Origin: an uncultured Roseateles sp.
Lineage (GTDB): Bacteria > Pseudomonadota > Gammaproteobacteria > Burkholderiales > Burkholderiaceae
DNA length: 17,402 bases
Direction: 5' to 3'
NCBI GenBank assembly: GCA_946480605.1
Contig: CAMLKW010000078.1
Span: 1-17,402, forward strand
Below the pieces are notes generated by a model that did not search any database, had not been told where the DNA came from, and worked only from the letters and a program-made list of their open reading frames with translations. Position 1 is the first letter of the stretch. The number at the start of each line of letters is the position of its first letter. Both the position numbers and the translations under genes were made by a program. Below are positions 8,434 through 14,780 of the stretch, in pieces.

Positions 8434-9744
8434 ATGCTTGCCCAAGAAATCATCCGCGCCAAGCGCGACGGCCACGCGCTCAACGAAGCGCAGATCCGGA
8501 ACTTCGTCGACGGCCTGACGCACAATACCTGGAGCGAAGGCCAGGTCGCCGCGCTCGGCATGGCCGTTTTCCTGCGCGGCATGGGCCGCGACGAGGCCGT
8601 GCTGCTGACCCGCGCGATGATGAACTCCGGCCGCGTGATGCGCTGGGACTACATGCCCGGCCCGGTGCTGGACAAGCACAGCAGTGGCGGCGTGGGCGAC
8701 AAGGTCAGCCTGATGCTGGCGCCCATGGTGGCTGCCTGCGGTGGCTATGTGCCGATGATCGCCGGCCGCGGCCTGGGCCACACCGGCGGCACGGTCGACA
8801 AGCTCGAAGCCATCCCGGGCTACACGACCACGCCCGACCCGGCGAAGTTCGACCAGATCGTCCGATCCCTTGGCTGCGCCATCATCGGCCAGACCGCTGA
8901 TCTGGCTCCGGCCGACAAGCGCTTCTACGCGACGCGCGACGTGACGGCCACGGTCGAGAGCGTGCCGCTGATCACCGCCAGCATCCTGTCCAAGAAGCTG
9001 GCCGCCGGCCTCGAAGGCCTGGCCATGGACATCAAGTGCGGCAACGGCGCCTTCGCGTCCACGCCCGAGTTCGCGAAGGAACTGGCCGAGAGCATCGTCG
9101 CGGTCGCCGGCGGCGCGGGCCTGAAGACCCGTGCGCTGATCACCGACATGAACCAGATCCTGGGCACCGATGTCGGCAACTCGCTGGAAGTCATCGAGAC
9201 CATCCACTACCTGACCGGCAAGCACCGCGAGCCGCGGCTGCACGAGGTCACGCTGGCGCTGTGCGCCGAGATGCTGGTGCTGGGCGGCCTCGCCGCCGAC
9301 ACCGCCGCCGCCCGCGTGAAGCTGCAGGCGGCACTGGACTCCGGCGCCGCCGCCGAGAAGTTCGCCAAGATGGTGGTGGCGCTCGGCGGCCCGGCCGACC
9401 TGATGGAGCGCCCGTCCGCCTATCTGGCTGCCGCACCGGTCGTGAAACCGGTCGCCGCGCCGCGCGCCGGCGTCATCACGACCATGGCGACCCGCGACCT
9501 CGGCGTGGCCATCGTCGAGCTGGGCGGCGGTCGCCGCAAAGCGGGTGACGCCATCGACATGCGCGTCGGTTTCTCCGCCGTGAAGCCCATCGGCACGCGG
9601 GTTGCGGCCGGCGAGCCGCTGGCACTGATCCATGCGGCCGATAGCGCCGCGGCCGAGCGCGCCGTCGCGTCCTACCTCGCTGCCGTCGGCCTCGGCGATG
9701 CCGACATCGCCGCCACGCCCATGGTCATGGCGACAATCGGCTGA
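8434..9744 (+). CDS. deoA: Thymidine phosphorylase
   Basis: This 436-residue enzyme (E. coli 440) converts thymidine or deoxyuridine plus phosphate to the base and deoxyribose-1-phosphate. It has the small helical N-terminal domain, the phosphate-binding signature [11 protein letters not shown] (80-90), [15 protein letters not shown] (111-125), and Arg168, Ser183 and Lys187 at the positions expected for pyrimidine binding. The C-terminal domain after about residue 335 is typical. The lengths of the insertions match DeoA better than anthranilate phosphoribosyltransferase or AMP phosphorylase. The ATG is 3 nt after the deoC stop with no evident Shine-Dalgarno, so coupling is likely. The stop overlaps the trmB start (TGATG). 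Confidence 0.94.
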   Translation: MLAQEIIRAKRDGHALNEAQIRNFVDGLTHNTWSEGQVAALGMAVFLRGMGRDEAVLLTRAMMNSGRVMRWDYMPGPVLDKHSSGGVGDKVSLMLAPMVAACGGYVPMIAGRGLGHTGGTVDKLEAIPGYTTTPDPAKFDQIVRSLGCAIIGQTADLAPADKRFYATRDVTATVESVPLITASILSKKLAAGLEGLAMDIKCGNGAFASTPEFAKELAESIVAVAGGAGLKTRALITDMNQILGTDVGNSLEVIETIHYLTGKHREPRLHEVTLALCAEMLVLGGLAADTAAARVKLQAALDSGAAAEKFAKMVVALGGPADLMERPSAYLAAAPVVKPVAAPRAGVITTMATRDLGVAIVELGGGRRKAGDAIDMRVGFSAVKPIGTRVAAGEPLALIHAADSAAAERAVASYLAAVGLGDADIAATPMVMATIG

Positions 9745-10457
9745 TGGACGAACAGAACAGCAACCCACCCCAGTACCCACCCCAGGATTCGCCACGCCGG
9801 GCCATCAAGAGCTTCGTCACCCGCGCCCGCCCCAAGGGCCCGGGCCCCAACAACGCGCTGGCCGAGCTGGGCCCCAAGTTCGTGCTGCCCTACAAGGCCG
9901 AGCGTCTGGACAGCGCCGCCGTGTTCGGCCGCCAGGCGCCGCTGGTGCTGGAGATCGGCTTTGGCATGGGCGGCGCCACCGCCGAGATCGCGCAGACGCT
10001 GCCCGACCACGACTTCATCGGCTGCGAGGTGCACGAGCCCGGCGTCGGCGCGCTGCTGAAGCTGATCGATGAGAAGCAGCTGAGCAACATCCGCATCGTC
10101 CAGCACGACGCGGTGGAGGTGCTGCGCGACATGATTGGCCCCGAGCTGCTGGCCGGCGTGCACATCTTCTTCCCCGACCCCTGGCACAAGAAGCGCCACA
10201 ACAAGCGCCGCCTGATCCAGCCTGCCTTCGTCGCCCAGCTGGTGCAACACCTGGCCCCCGGCGGCTATCTGCACTGCGCGACCGACTGGCAGCCGTATGC
10301 CGAGCAGATGCTGGAGGTGCTGTCGGCCGAGGCCCGGCTGCAGAACAGTGCCGCCGGCTATGCTGAAAAGCCCGCCTACCGGCCCCTCACCAAGTTCGAG
10401 AACCGCGGCATCAAGCTCGGACATGGCGTGTGGGACCTGGTGTTCAGGAAACGCTGA
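9744..10457 (+). CDS. trmB: tRNA (guanine-N7)-methyltransferase
   Basis: The 237-residue protein has a SAM-binding motif LEIGFGMGG (69-77) and the TrmB hallmark [15 protein letters not shown] (142-156), followed by CATDW (178-182). TrmB makes m7G at position 46 of tRNA variable loops in the cytoplasm. The N-terminus is basic and proline-rich ([13 protein letters not shown]), usual for betaproteobacterial copies. It shares a base with the deoA stop, and its own stop shares a base with coaBC, so this housekeeping gene is locked into the same transcript as nucleoside catabolism. No promoter is visible inside the end of deoA. Confidence 0.95.
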   Translation: MDEQNSNPPQYPPQDSPRRAIKSFVTRARPKGPGPNNALAELGPKFVLPYKAERLDSAAVFGRQAPLVLEIGFGMGGATAEIAQTLPDHDFIGCEVHEPGVGALLKLIDEKQLSNIRIVQHDAVEVLRDMIGPELLAGVHIFFPDPWHKKRHNKRRLIQPAFVAQLVQHLAPGGYLHCATDWQPYAEQMLEVLSAEARLQNSAAGYAEKPAYRPLTKFENRGIKLGHGVWDLVFRKR

Positions 10458-11656
10458 TGAGTCCACTGCACGGCAAACACATTCTTCTGGCCATGACCGG
10501 CGGCATCGCCGGCTACAAGATCGCCGAGCTGACGCGGCTGTTCGTGAAGGCCGGCGCGACCGTGCAGGTCCTGATGACCGAGGCTGCCGAGCAGTTCATC
10601 ACCGCGGTGACGATGCAGGCACTGTCCGGTCGCCCGGTCTACACAAGTCAGTGGGATGCCCGGCCCGACAACAACATGGCCCACATCAACCTCAGCCGCG
10701 AGGCCGACGTGATGCTGGTGGCGCCCGCCAGCGCCGACGCGATCGCCGCGCTGGCGCAGGGCAGGGCGGACGACCTGGTCAGCCTGACCGCGCTGGCCCG
10801 CCGCATCGACGAATGCCCGCTGCTCGTCGTGCCGGCGATGAACCGCGAGATGTGGGCCCACCCGGCCACTCAGCGCAACGTCGCGCAGATCCAGGCCGAC
10901 GGCGCGAAGCTGATCGGCCCGGCCAGCGGCGACCAGGCCTGTGGCGAGACCGGTGACGGCCGCATGCTGGAGCCGCAGGAGATCTTCGACGACGTCGAGT
11001 CGCGCCTCGCACCCAAGACGCTGCGCGGCAAGAACCTGCTCGTCACGGCCGGCCCCACCTTCGAGCCCATAGACCCGGTGCGCGGCATCACCAACCACAG
11101 CAGCGGCAAGATGGGCTTCGCCATCGCCCGCGCGGCGGCCGAGGCCGGCGCCGAGGTCACGCTGGTGGCCGGTCCGGTGCACCTGCCGACGCCGCGCGGC
11201 GTGCGCCGCATCGACGTGCAGAGCGCCCGCCAGATGCACGACAACGTCATGCTGCTCGCGCCGGGGCAGCATGCCTTCATCGCCACGGCGGCCGTGGCCG
11301 ACTGGCGGCCGGCGGAGGTGCACGAGCACAAGCTCAAGAAGGCCGAGGGCGGCGTGTCGGCCCCGACCATCGCCATGGCCGAGAACCCGGACATCCTCGC
11401 GGATGTGGCGCGGCTGCACTCGCCGCCGTACTGCGTGGGCTTTGCCGCCGAGAGCGAGAAGCTCGCCGAGCACGCCGAGGCAAAGCGCCGCCGCAAGGGC
11501 ATCCCGCTCATCGTCGCCAACCTGGGCCCGGCCACCTTCGGCCGTGACGACAACGCGCTGCTGCTCATCGACGAGCAGGGCCAGCGCGAGTTGTCCCGCG
11601 CCGACAAGCTCAGCCTGGCGCGCGAGCTGATCGCCGAACTTTCCAAACGCCTGTAA
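10457..11656 (+). CDS. coaBC: Bifunctional phosphopantothenate-cysteine ligase / phosphopantothenoylcysteine decarboxylase
   Basis: This 399-residue protein catalyses two consecutive steps of coenzyme A synthesis. The N-terminal CoaC flavoprotein domain (to about 187) shows TGGIAGYK, catalytic His76 in MAHINLS, PAMNREMW with Asn129, and Cys162 in ACGETGDGRM. The C-terminal CoaB domain opens with TAGPTFEPIDPVRGITN (from 197), then SSGKMG, AAVADWRP and HKLKK, which holds the expected catalytic lysine. The frame is open to 10430, but ATG 10457 has AGGA (10446-10449) 7 nt upstream and fits the family start. It overlaps trmB and is followed 3 nt later by dut, the well-known dfp-dut order. Confidence 0.95.
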   Translation: MSPLHGKHILLAMTGGIAGYKIAELTRLFVKAGATVQVLMTEAAEQFITAVTMQALSGRPVYTSQWDARPDNNMAHINLSREADVMLVAPASADAIAALAQGRADDLVSLTALARRIDECPLLVVPAMNREMWAHPATQRNVAQIQADGAKLIGPASGDQACGETGDGRMLEPQEIFDDVESRLAPKTLRGKNLLVTAGPTFEPIDPVRGITNHSSGKMGFAIARAAAEAGAEVTLVAGPVHLPTPRGVRRIDVQSARQMHDNVMLLAPGQHAFIATAAVADWRPAEVHEHKLKKAEGGVSAPTIAMAENPDILADVARLHSPPYCVGFAAESEKLAEHAEAKRRRKGIPLIVANLGPATFGRDDNALLLIDEQGQRELSRADKLSLARELIAELSKRL

Positions 11657-11659
11657 TCA

Positions 11660-12109
11660 ATGCACCAGATCGACTTGCAAGTGCTCGACGCCCGCATGGC
11701 CGAGCAGCTTCCCGCCTACGCGACCCCTGGCAGTGCCGGCCTCGACCTGCGCGCCTGCCTGGATGCGCCCGTCACGCTGGGGCCCGGCCAGACGACGCTG
11801 ATCCCGACGGGCCTGGCCATCCACATCGCCGACCCGGGCCTGGCGGCCATCATCCTGCCGCGCTCGGGTCTGGGCCACAAGCACGGCATCGTGCTCGGCA
11901 ACCTGGTCGGGCTGATCGACAGCGACTACCAGGGGCAACTGATGGTCAGCTGCTGGAACCGCGGCCAGGCCGAGTTCACCGTTCAGCCCTTCGAGCGCAT
12001 CGCGCAACTGGTCATCGTGCCTGTGGTGCAGGCGGCCTTCCGCCGCGTGGACAGCTTCGACAGCTCGTCGCGCGGCACCGGCGGCTTCGGCTCCACCGGC
12101 AAGGCATAA
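11660..12109 (+). CDS. dut: dUTP diphosphatase
   Basis: This 149-residue trimeric dUTPase hydrolyses dUTP to dUMP and pyrophosphate, keeping uracil out of DNA and feeding thymidylate synthesis. All five motifs are present: AGLDLRA (26-32), PRSGLG (67-72), GLIDSDYQG (84-92) with the catalytic Asp, ERIAQL (112-117) and the C-terminal P-loop-like [10 protein letters not shown] (138-147). The start ATG is 3 nt after the coaBC stop. It is the last gene of the long plus-strand run, and an intrinsic terminator begins 6 nt after its stop. Confidence 0.96.
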   Translation: MHQIDLQVLDARMAEQLPAYATPGSAGLDLRACLDAPVTLGPGQTTLIPTGLAIHIADPGLAAIILPRSGLGHKHGIVLGNLVGLIDSDYQGQLMVSCWNRGQAEFTVQPFERIAQLVIVPVVQAAFRRVDSFDSSSRGTGGFGSTGKA

Positions 12110-12115
12110 AAGCAG

Positions 12116-12136
12116 AGGCGCCGTGCGGCGCCTTTT
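12116..12136. terminator. Intrinsic terminator after dut, probably bidirectional
   Basis: A perfect 7-bp stem, AGGCGCC (12116-12122) and GGCGCCT (12127-12133), encloses the loop GTGC and is followed by four T's on the plus strand. On the minus strand the same stem is followed shortly by a run of T's as well (complement of AAAA at 12108-12111). It lies between the converging ends of dut and the FKBP gene, so it can serve both. Confidence 0.85.
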
Positions 12137-12140
12137 GCGT

Positions 12141-12659
12141 TCAGTGCAGCGACTCGTCCGGCGGCGCGCCGGTCTGCACCATGAAAATGGGCTCGCCGAC
12201 CGAGCCGGCCTGGATTTCGGCTTCCGTTGCCGGCCGCACGTCCAGCAGCGTCAGGTGCATGCGCAGGCCGATACCCGCCAGCGGGTGGTTGCCGTCCAGC
12301 ACCACGTGCTCCGGGTAGACCTCGGTGACCGTGTAAACGGCCTCTGGCATGCCTTCCGTGACGGCGCCTTCCGGCAGGCCCTCGAACTGCATGCCCGGCT
12401 CCACGTCCGATGGGAACAGGCCGCGGGCCTCGAAACAGACGAGGCCGGAGTCGTAGTCGCCAAAGGCTTCTTCGGGCTGCAGCGCGAGGTCGGTCTCGAA
12501 GCCGATCTCCTGGCCTTCCAGCGCGGCTTCCACCTTGGCGAAGAGGTCATCGCCCCCCAGCAGGAATTCCATAGGCTCGGCCAGCTCGTCGATGAGCTGG
12601 CCCTGGGCATCGTCGAGTCTCCAGCGCAGGGAGACGACACAGGGGCGGGTCACTTGCAT
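12141..12659 (-). CDS. FKBP-type peptidyl-prolyl cis-trans isomerase, SlyD-like
   Basis: From the ATG at 12659 this is 172 residues. It has the SlyD layout: an FKBP half (CVVSLRWRLDDAQGQLIDE, then LEGQEIG), an inserted chaperone flap starting around EAFGDYDSGLV (65-74), and a return through VLDGNHPLAG (120-129) and LTLLDVRPATEAEI. Such proteins catalyse prolyl isomerisation and act as folding chaperones. The histidine/cysteine-rich metal-binding tail of E. coli SlyD is absent, and the usual small-residue turn before the flap reads GGDDLFAKVEAAL, so isomerase activity may be modest. A much longer open frame to 13025 lies over the RoxA gene and is spurious. No clear Shine-Dalgarno precedes the ATG, leaving the start moderately sure. 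Confidence 0.88.
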   Translation of the reverse strand: MQVTRPCVVSLRWRLDDAQGQLIDELAEPMEFLLGGDDLFAKVEAALEGQEIGFETDLALQPEEAFGDYDSGLVCFEARGLFPSDVEPGMQFEGLPEGAVTEGMPEAVYTVTEVYPEHVVLDGNHPLAGIGLRMHLTLLDVRPATEAEIQAGSVGEPIFMVQTGAPPDESLH

Positions 12660-12699
12660 GGGAGTGATTTTCGCATGCAGCCCTGGTGACAATGGCAGC
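12660..12699. promoter_or_regulatory. Short divergent intergenic region between the FKBP gene and roxA
   Basis: Only 40 bp separate the two start codons. On the plus strand GACAAT (12688-12693) is a fair -10 box 6 nt before the roxA ATG, so RNA would begin at or next to the start codon, a leaderless transcript. On the minus strand GAAAAT (plus 12668-12673) similarly lies about 8 nt before the FKBP ATG. Neither start has a strong ribosome-binding site. The -35 elements are unclear, and each promoter would extend into the neighbouring gene. Confidence 0.35.
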
Positions 12700-13815
12700 A
12701 TGCAGATTGACCTCCCGACCCCCATGCTCGCCGGCCTCAGCCCGGCGCAGTTCATGCGCAAGCACTGGCAGAAGAAACCGCTGCTGGTGCGCCAGGCCTT
12801 TGATCCCGTCCGGCCTCCAGCCTCGCTCAAGGAGTTGGCGGCATTGGCGGCACGCGACGACGTCGAGTCGCGCCTCGTCACGGCCTTCGACGGCGACTGG
12901 AAGCTCAAGCACGGCCCCATCGCCCGGCTGCCGGCCATGAGCAAGCCGGGCTGGACGTTGCTCGTGCAGGGGCTGGACCAGCATCTGGTCGAGGCCCGCG
13001 TGCTGCTGGACCTGTTCCGCTTCATCCCCGATGCGCGGTTGGACGACCTGATGCTGTCCGTCGCCAGCGACGGCGGCGGCGTCGGCCCGCACTTTGATTC
13101 CTATGACGTCTTCCTGATCCAGCTCGCCGGCCAGCGCCGCTGGCGCATCGGCGCCCAGCGCGACGCCGTGCTGCGCGACGACGTGTCGCTGAAGATCATC
13201 GCCAACTTCAAGCCCGAGCAAGAGTTCGTGCTGGACCCGGGCGACATGCTCTACCTGCCGCCCGGCTGGGCGCACGACGGCGTGGCGGTGGGCGGCGGCT
13301 GCATCACCGGCTCGGTGGGCTTTCGCGCGTCGACCGGCGAGGGCCTGGCGGCCGAACTGCTGCCGCGCCTGTTCGACGATGTCGAAAGCGCCGGCAAGCT
13401 CTACACCGACCCGCGCCAGGAGGCGGTCAACGAGCCGGCGCGCGTGCCCGCCGCCTTGCTGGACTTCGCACGCCGGGCCGTGGAGGCGGCCGTGCAGAAG
13501 CCGCTGGCGCTGGAGCGGGCGTTGGGCGAGGCCCTGACCGAGCCCAAGGCCCACGTCTGGTTCGAGCCCGGCGATCAGCTGCCGCCCGGCCTGGGCTGCG
13601 CGCTGGATCGCCGCAGCCGCATGCTTTATGACGAGAGCCAGGTCTTCCTGAACGGCGAGAGCTTTCGCGCCGGAGGCCGCGACGCCGTGCTGATGCGCCG
13701 GCTGGCCGACTGCCGCACGCTGACCGCCGCCGAAGTGGCGCGCTTGTCGGCCGATGCGCGTGAACTGCTCGATCAATGGACCGAGGACGGCTGGGTGCAG
13801 CCGCTGGGCTCGTGA
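12700..13815 (+). CDS. roxA: JmjC/cupin 2-oxoglutarate oxygenase, RoxA (ribosomal protein uL16 arginine hydroxylase) type
   Basis: The 371-residue protein matches the YcfD/RoxA family, whose E. coli member 3-hydroxylates an arginine of ribosomal protein L16. The iron site is readable: His131 and Asp133 in VGPHFDSYDVFLIQ, and His192 in LYLPPGWAHDG. GQRRWRIG follows the first pair, as in YcfD. The family N-terminus FMRKHWQKKPLLVR (18-31) is present, and the C-terminal third (from about 240) corresponds to the dimerisation and winged-helix part. An upstream in-frame ATG at 12658 would add 14 residues overlapping the FKBP start, but the family begins near MQIDLP and GACAAT lies just before 12700. 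The end overlaps the next gene by GTGA. Confidence 0.9.
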   Translation: MQIDLPTPMLAGLSPAQFMRKHWQKKPLLVRQAFDPVRPPASLKELAALAARDDVESRLVTAFDGDWKLKHGPIARLPAMSKPGWTLLVQGLDQHLVEARVLLDLFRFIPDARLDDLMLSVASDGGGVGPHFDSYDVFLIQLAGQRRWRIGAQRDAVLRDDVSLKIIANFKPEQEFVLDPGDMLYLPPGWAHDGVAVGGGCITGSVGFRASTGEGLAAELLPRLFDDVESAGKLYTDPRQEAVNEPARVPAALLDFARRAVEAAVQKPLALERALGEALTEPKAHVWFEPGDQLPPGLGCALDRRSRMLYDESQVFLNGESFRAGGRDAVLMRRLADCRTLTAAEVARLSADARELLDQWTEDGWVQPLGS

Positions 13816-14306
13816 ACGCGCAGGGCTTCAGCGGCCGCGCGGAGTTTCAGCGGCTGGTGGTCGAGATGCTGTCGTGGGCCACGGAGCAGGGCGCTCGCGA
13901 GTTGCACGCCTGGGATGCCAGCTTCGTCGACTGGCCGTTGTCCGATGTGGCGCTGCTGGCGTCGCTGGGTACCTGGGCCCGGCAAGGGCGGCAACTGCAC
14001 CTGCTGGCTTTGCAGTACGACGACCTGCAGCGTCGTCACCCGCGCTTCGTGCGCTGGCGGCGCGATTACGCGCACTGCGTGGCGGCGCGCGCCGTCGAAC
14101 CCGAACTGCGCCTGGAGTCCGCCCCCGAGGCCTTGCTGCTGGTCGCCGCGCCGCAGGTCCAGCTCAGCCTGCGCCTGTTCGATCGCCACCTCTGGCGTGG
14201 TGAACTGGCCGTCGAACCAGGCGATCGGCTCCGTGCGCTGGAGTGGTTTGATGCCCTGGCGCAACGGTCCAGCGAATCATTTGCGCCGACGACTTTAGGG
14301 CTGTGA
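13812..14306 (+). CDS. Uncharacterised protein coupled to roxA
   Basis: This 164-residue soluble protein starts at GTG 13812 inside the roxA stop (GTGA), so translation is probably coupled. I do not recognise an assigned function. It has no signal peptide or membrane segment. Visible features are an N-terminal helix (FQRLVVEML), the acidic/aromatic stretch ELHAWDASFVDWPL (30-43), QGRQLHLLALQYDDLQRRHPRFVRWRRDYAHCV (58-90 region) rich in Arg and aromatics, and a C-terminus ending APTTLGL that I recall from betaproteobacterial homologues. The pattern resembles a small PLD-like domain of unknown function sometimes called DUF7931, but this is an unverified recollection. An in-frame ATG at 13776 would overlap roxA by 40 bases and is less likely. 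Confidence 0.75.
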   Translation: MNAQGFSGRAEFQRLVVEMLSWATEQGARELHAWDASFVDWPLSDVALLASLGTWARQGRQLHLLALQYDDLQRRHPRFVRWRRDYAHCVAARAVEPELRLESAPEALLLVAAPQVQLSLRLFDRHLWRGELAVEPGDRLRALEWFDALAQRSSESFAPTTLGL

Positions 14307-14334
14307 GGGTTTGTGTATTTGGTAGCCCTATAAT
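14296..14334 (+). promoter_or_regulatory. Putative lipoprotein-gene promoter with an overlapping inverted repeat
   Basis: TATAAT at 14329-14334 is a perfect -10 box. No consensus -35 occurs at 16-18 nt; TTGTGT (14311-14316) is only 12 nt away. A perfect 7-bp inverted repeat, TAGGGCT (14296-14302) and AGCCCTA (14324-14330), has a 21-nt spacer. Its left arm lies in the last codons of the upstream gene and its right arm enters the -10 box. It could be a repressor or activator operator, or a weak hairpin ending the upstream transcript. Confidence 0.6.
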
Positions 14335-14383
14335 CGTCGGCTAGGCGAGGGAAGCGCTCGAGGTTTTCCGCGTCTGTTCTGTC

Positions 14384-14426
14384 GGGGTCGGCCGCCGGTG
14401 ATCAAGAAACACTGGCGCACGACCCC
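14384..14426 (+). promoter_or_regulatory. Two-tier hairpin in the leader of the lipoprotein gene
   Basis: The roughly 130-nt leader between the likely RNA start (about 14341) and the ATG at 14471 holds an imperfect hairpin. The outer stem GGGGTCG (14384-14390) pairs with CGACCCC (14420-14426). A 3x3 internal loop (GCC/GCA) follows. The inner stem GCCGGTG (14394-14400) pairs with CACTGGC (14410-14416) with one G-U pair. The loop is the A-rich ATCAAGAAA. It has no T run, so it is not a terminator. It ends 44 nt before the ATG, and a 10-bp palindrome CGTTTAAACG (14447-14456) sits just before the Shine-Dalgarno AGGA (14461-14464). Confidence 0.6.
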
Positions 14427-14470
14427 AAAGTTATGGTGTGCACCGTCGTTTAAACGTTTGAGGACAAGTA

Positions 14471-14665
14471 ATGAACAAGTCGATCCTGTTGGCTTCCCTG
14501 CTGGCTGCTGCTGCTCTGACCGCTTGCAGCAAGAAGGAAGAACCCAAGGTTGAGGCCCCCGTCGCCGCTCCGGCTCCTGCCGCTTCGGAAGCCGCCTCGG
14601 CCGCTGCCAGCGCTGTGGACGCCGCCGCTTCGGCCGTCGACGCCGCTTCGGCCGCTTCGAAGTAA
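14471..14665 (+). CDS. Small Ala/Ser-rich lipoprotein
   Basis: This 64-residue protein has a signal peptide (MNKSILLASLLAAAALTAC) with lipobox LTAC and lipidated Cys19, then SKKEEPKVEAP and a low-complexity tail of Ala, Ser, Val and Asp with a repeated AASAVDA unit. The mature chain is only 46 residues. The Ser and Lys after Cys19 carry no Asp at +2, which favours sorting to the outer membrane. AGGA lies 6 nt before the ATG. All 26 alanine codons are GCT (14) or GCC (12), with no GCG, unlike the GCG-rich neighbours; this suggests high expression. It has its own -10 box, long leader and strong terminator. I recall similar short alanine-rich lipoproteins in Burkholderiales, but none with a known function. 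Confidence 0.85.
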   Translation: MNKSILLASLLAAAALTACSKKEEPKVEAPVAAPAPAASEAASAAASAVDAAASAVDAASAASK

Positions 14666-14686
14666 TCGCTTCGTCCCCACGGAAAG

Positions 14687-14719
14687 AGCCGTCGCTGCGC
14701 AAGCAGCGGCGGCTTTTTT
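14687..14719 (+). terminator. Strong intrinsic terminator after the lipoprotein gene
   Basis: A 12-bp stem, AGCCGTCGCTGC (14687-14698) and GCAGCGGCGGCT (14703-14714), with one U-G pair and a GCAA tetraloop, is followed by six T's (14714-14719). It begins 22 nt after the stop codon and isolates the lipoprotein unit from the minus-strand cluster. Confidence 0.93.
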
Positions 14720-14753
14720 CTTTGTGTCGACCGCTTCAAGCCGGCTGGCACTC

Positions 14754-14774
14754 CGCAAATTGTAGAACTTTGCG
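14754..14774. repeat. Short inverted repeat downstream of the MBL-fold gene
   Basis: CGCAAA (14754-14759) and TTTGCG (14769-14774) form a 6-bp stem with a 9-nt loop. It lies 6 nt past the stop of the minus-strand MBL gene. There is no T run on that strand, so it is at best a 3'-end or pausing structure. Nothing else is evident between 14720 and 14780. Confidence 0.35.
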
Positions 14775-14780
14775 CTCGAC

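Noticed and set aside
7387..9795. An uninterrupted 802-codon minus-strand open frame across PNP, deoC, deoA and the start of trmB
   Set aside because: Its translation is His/Gly/Arg/Ala-rich low complexity with no family resemblance, and it is the antisense of well-identified enzymes. High GC with a strong third-position bias makes such frames.
12660..13025. N-terminal extension of the FKBP on the minus strand, giving 294 residues
   Set aside because: The added part is the antisense of roxA and has no FKBP features.
14759..14764. A TACAAT on the minus strand pointing antisense into the lipoprotein gene
   Set aside because: No -35 is visible, it lies inside a small inverted repeat, and a single hexamer is weak evidence for an antisense promoter.
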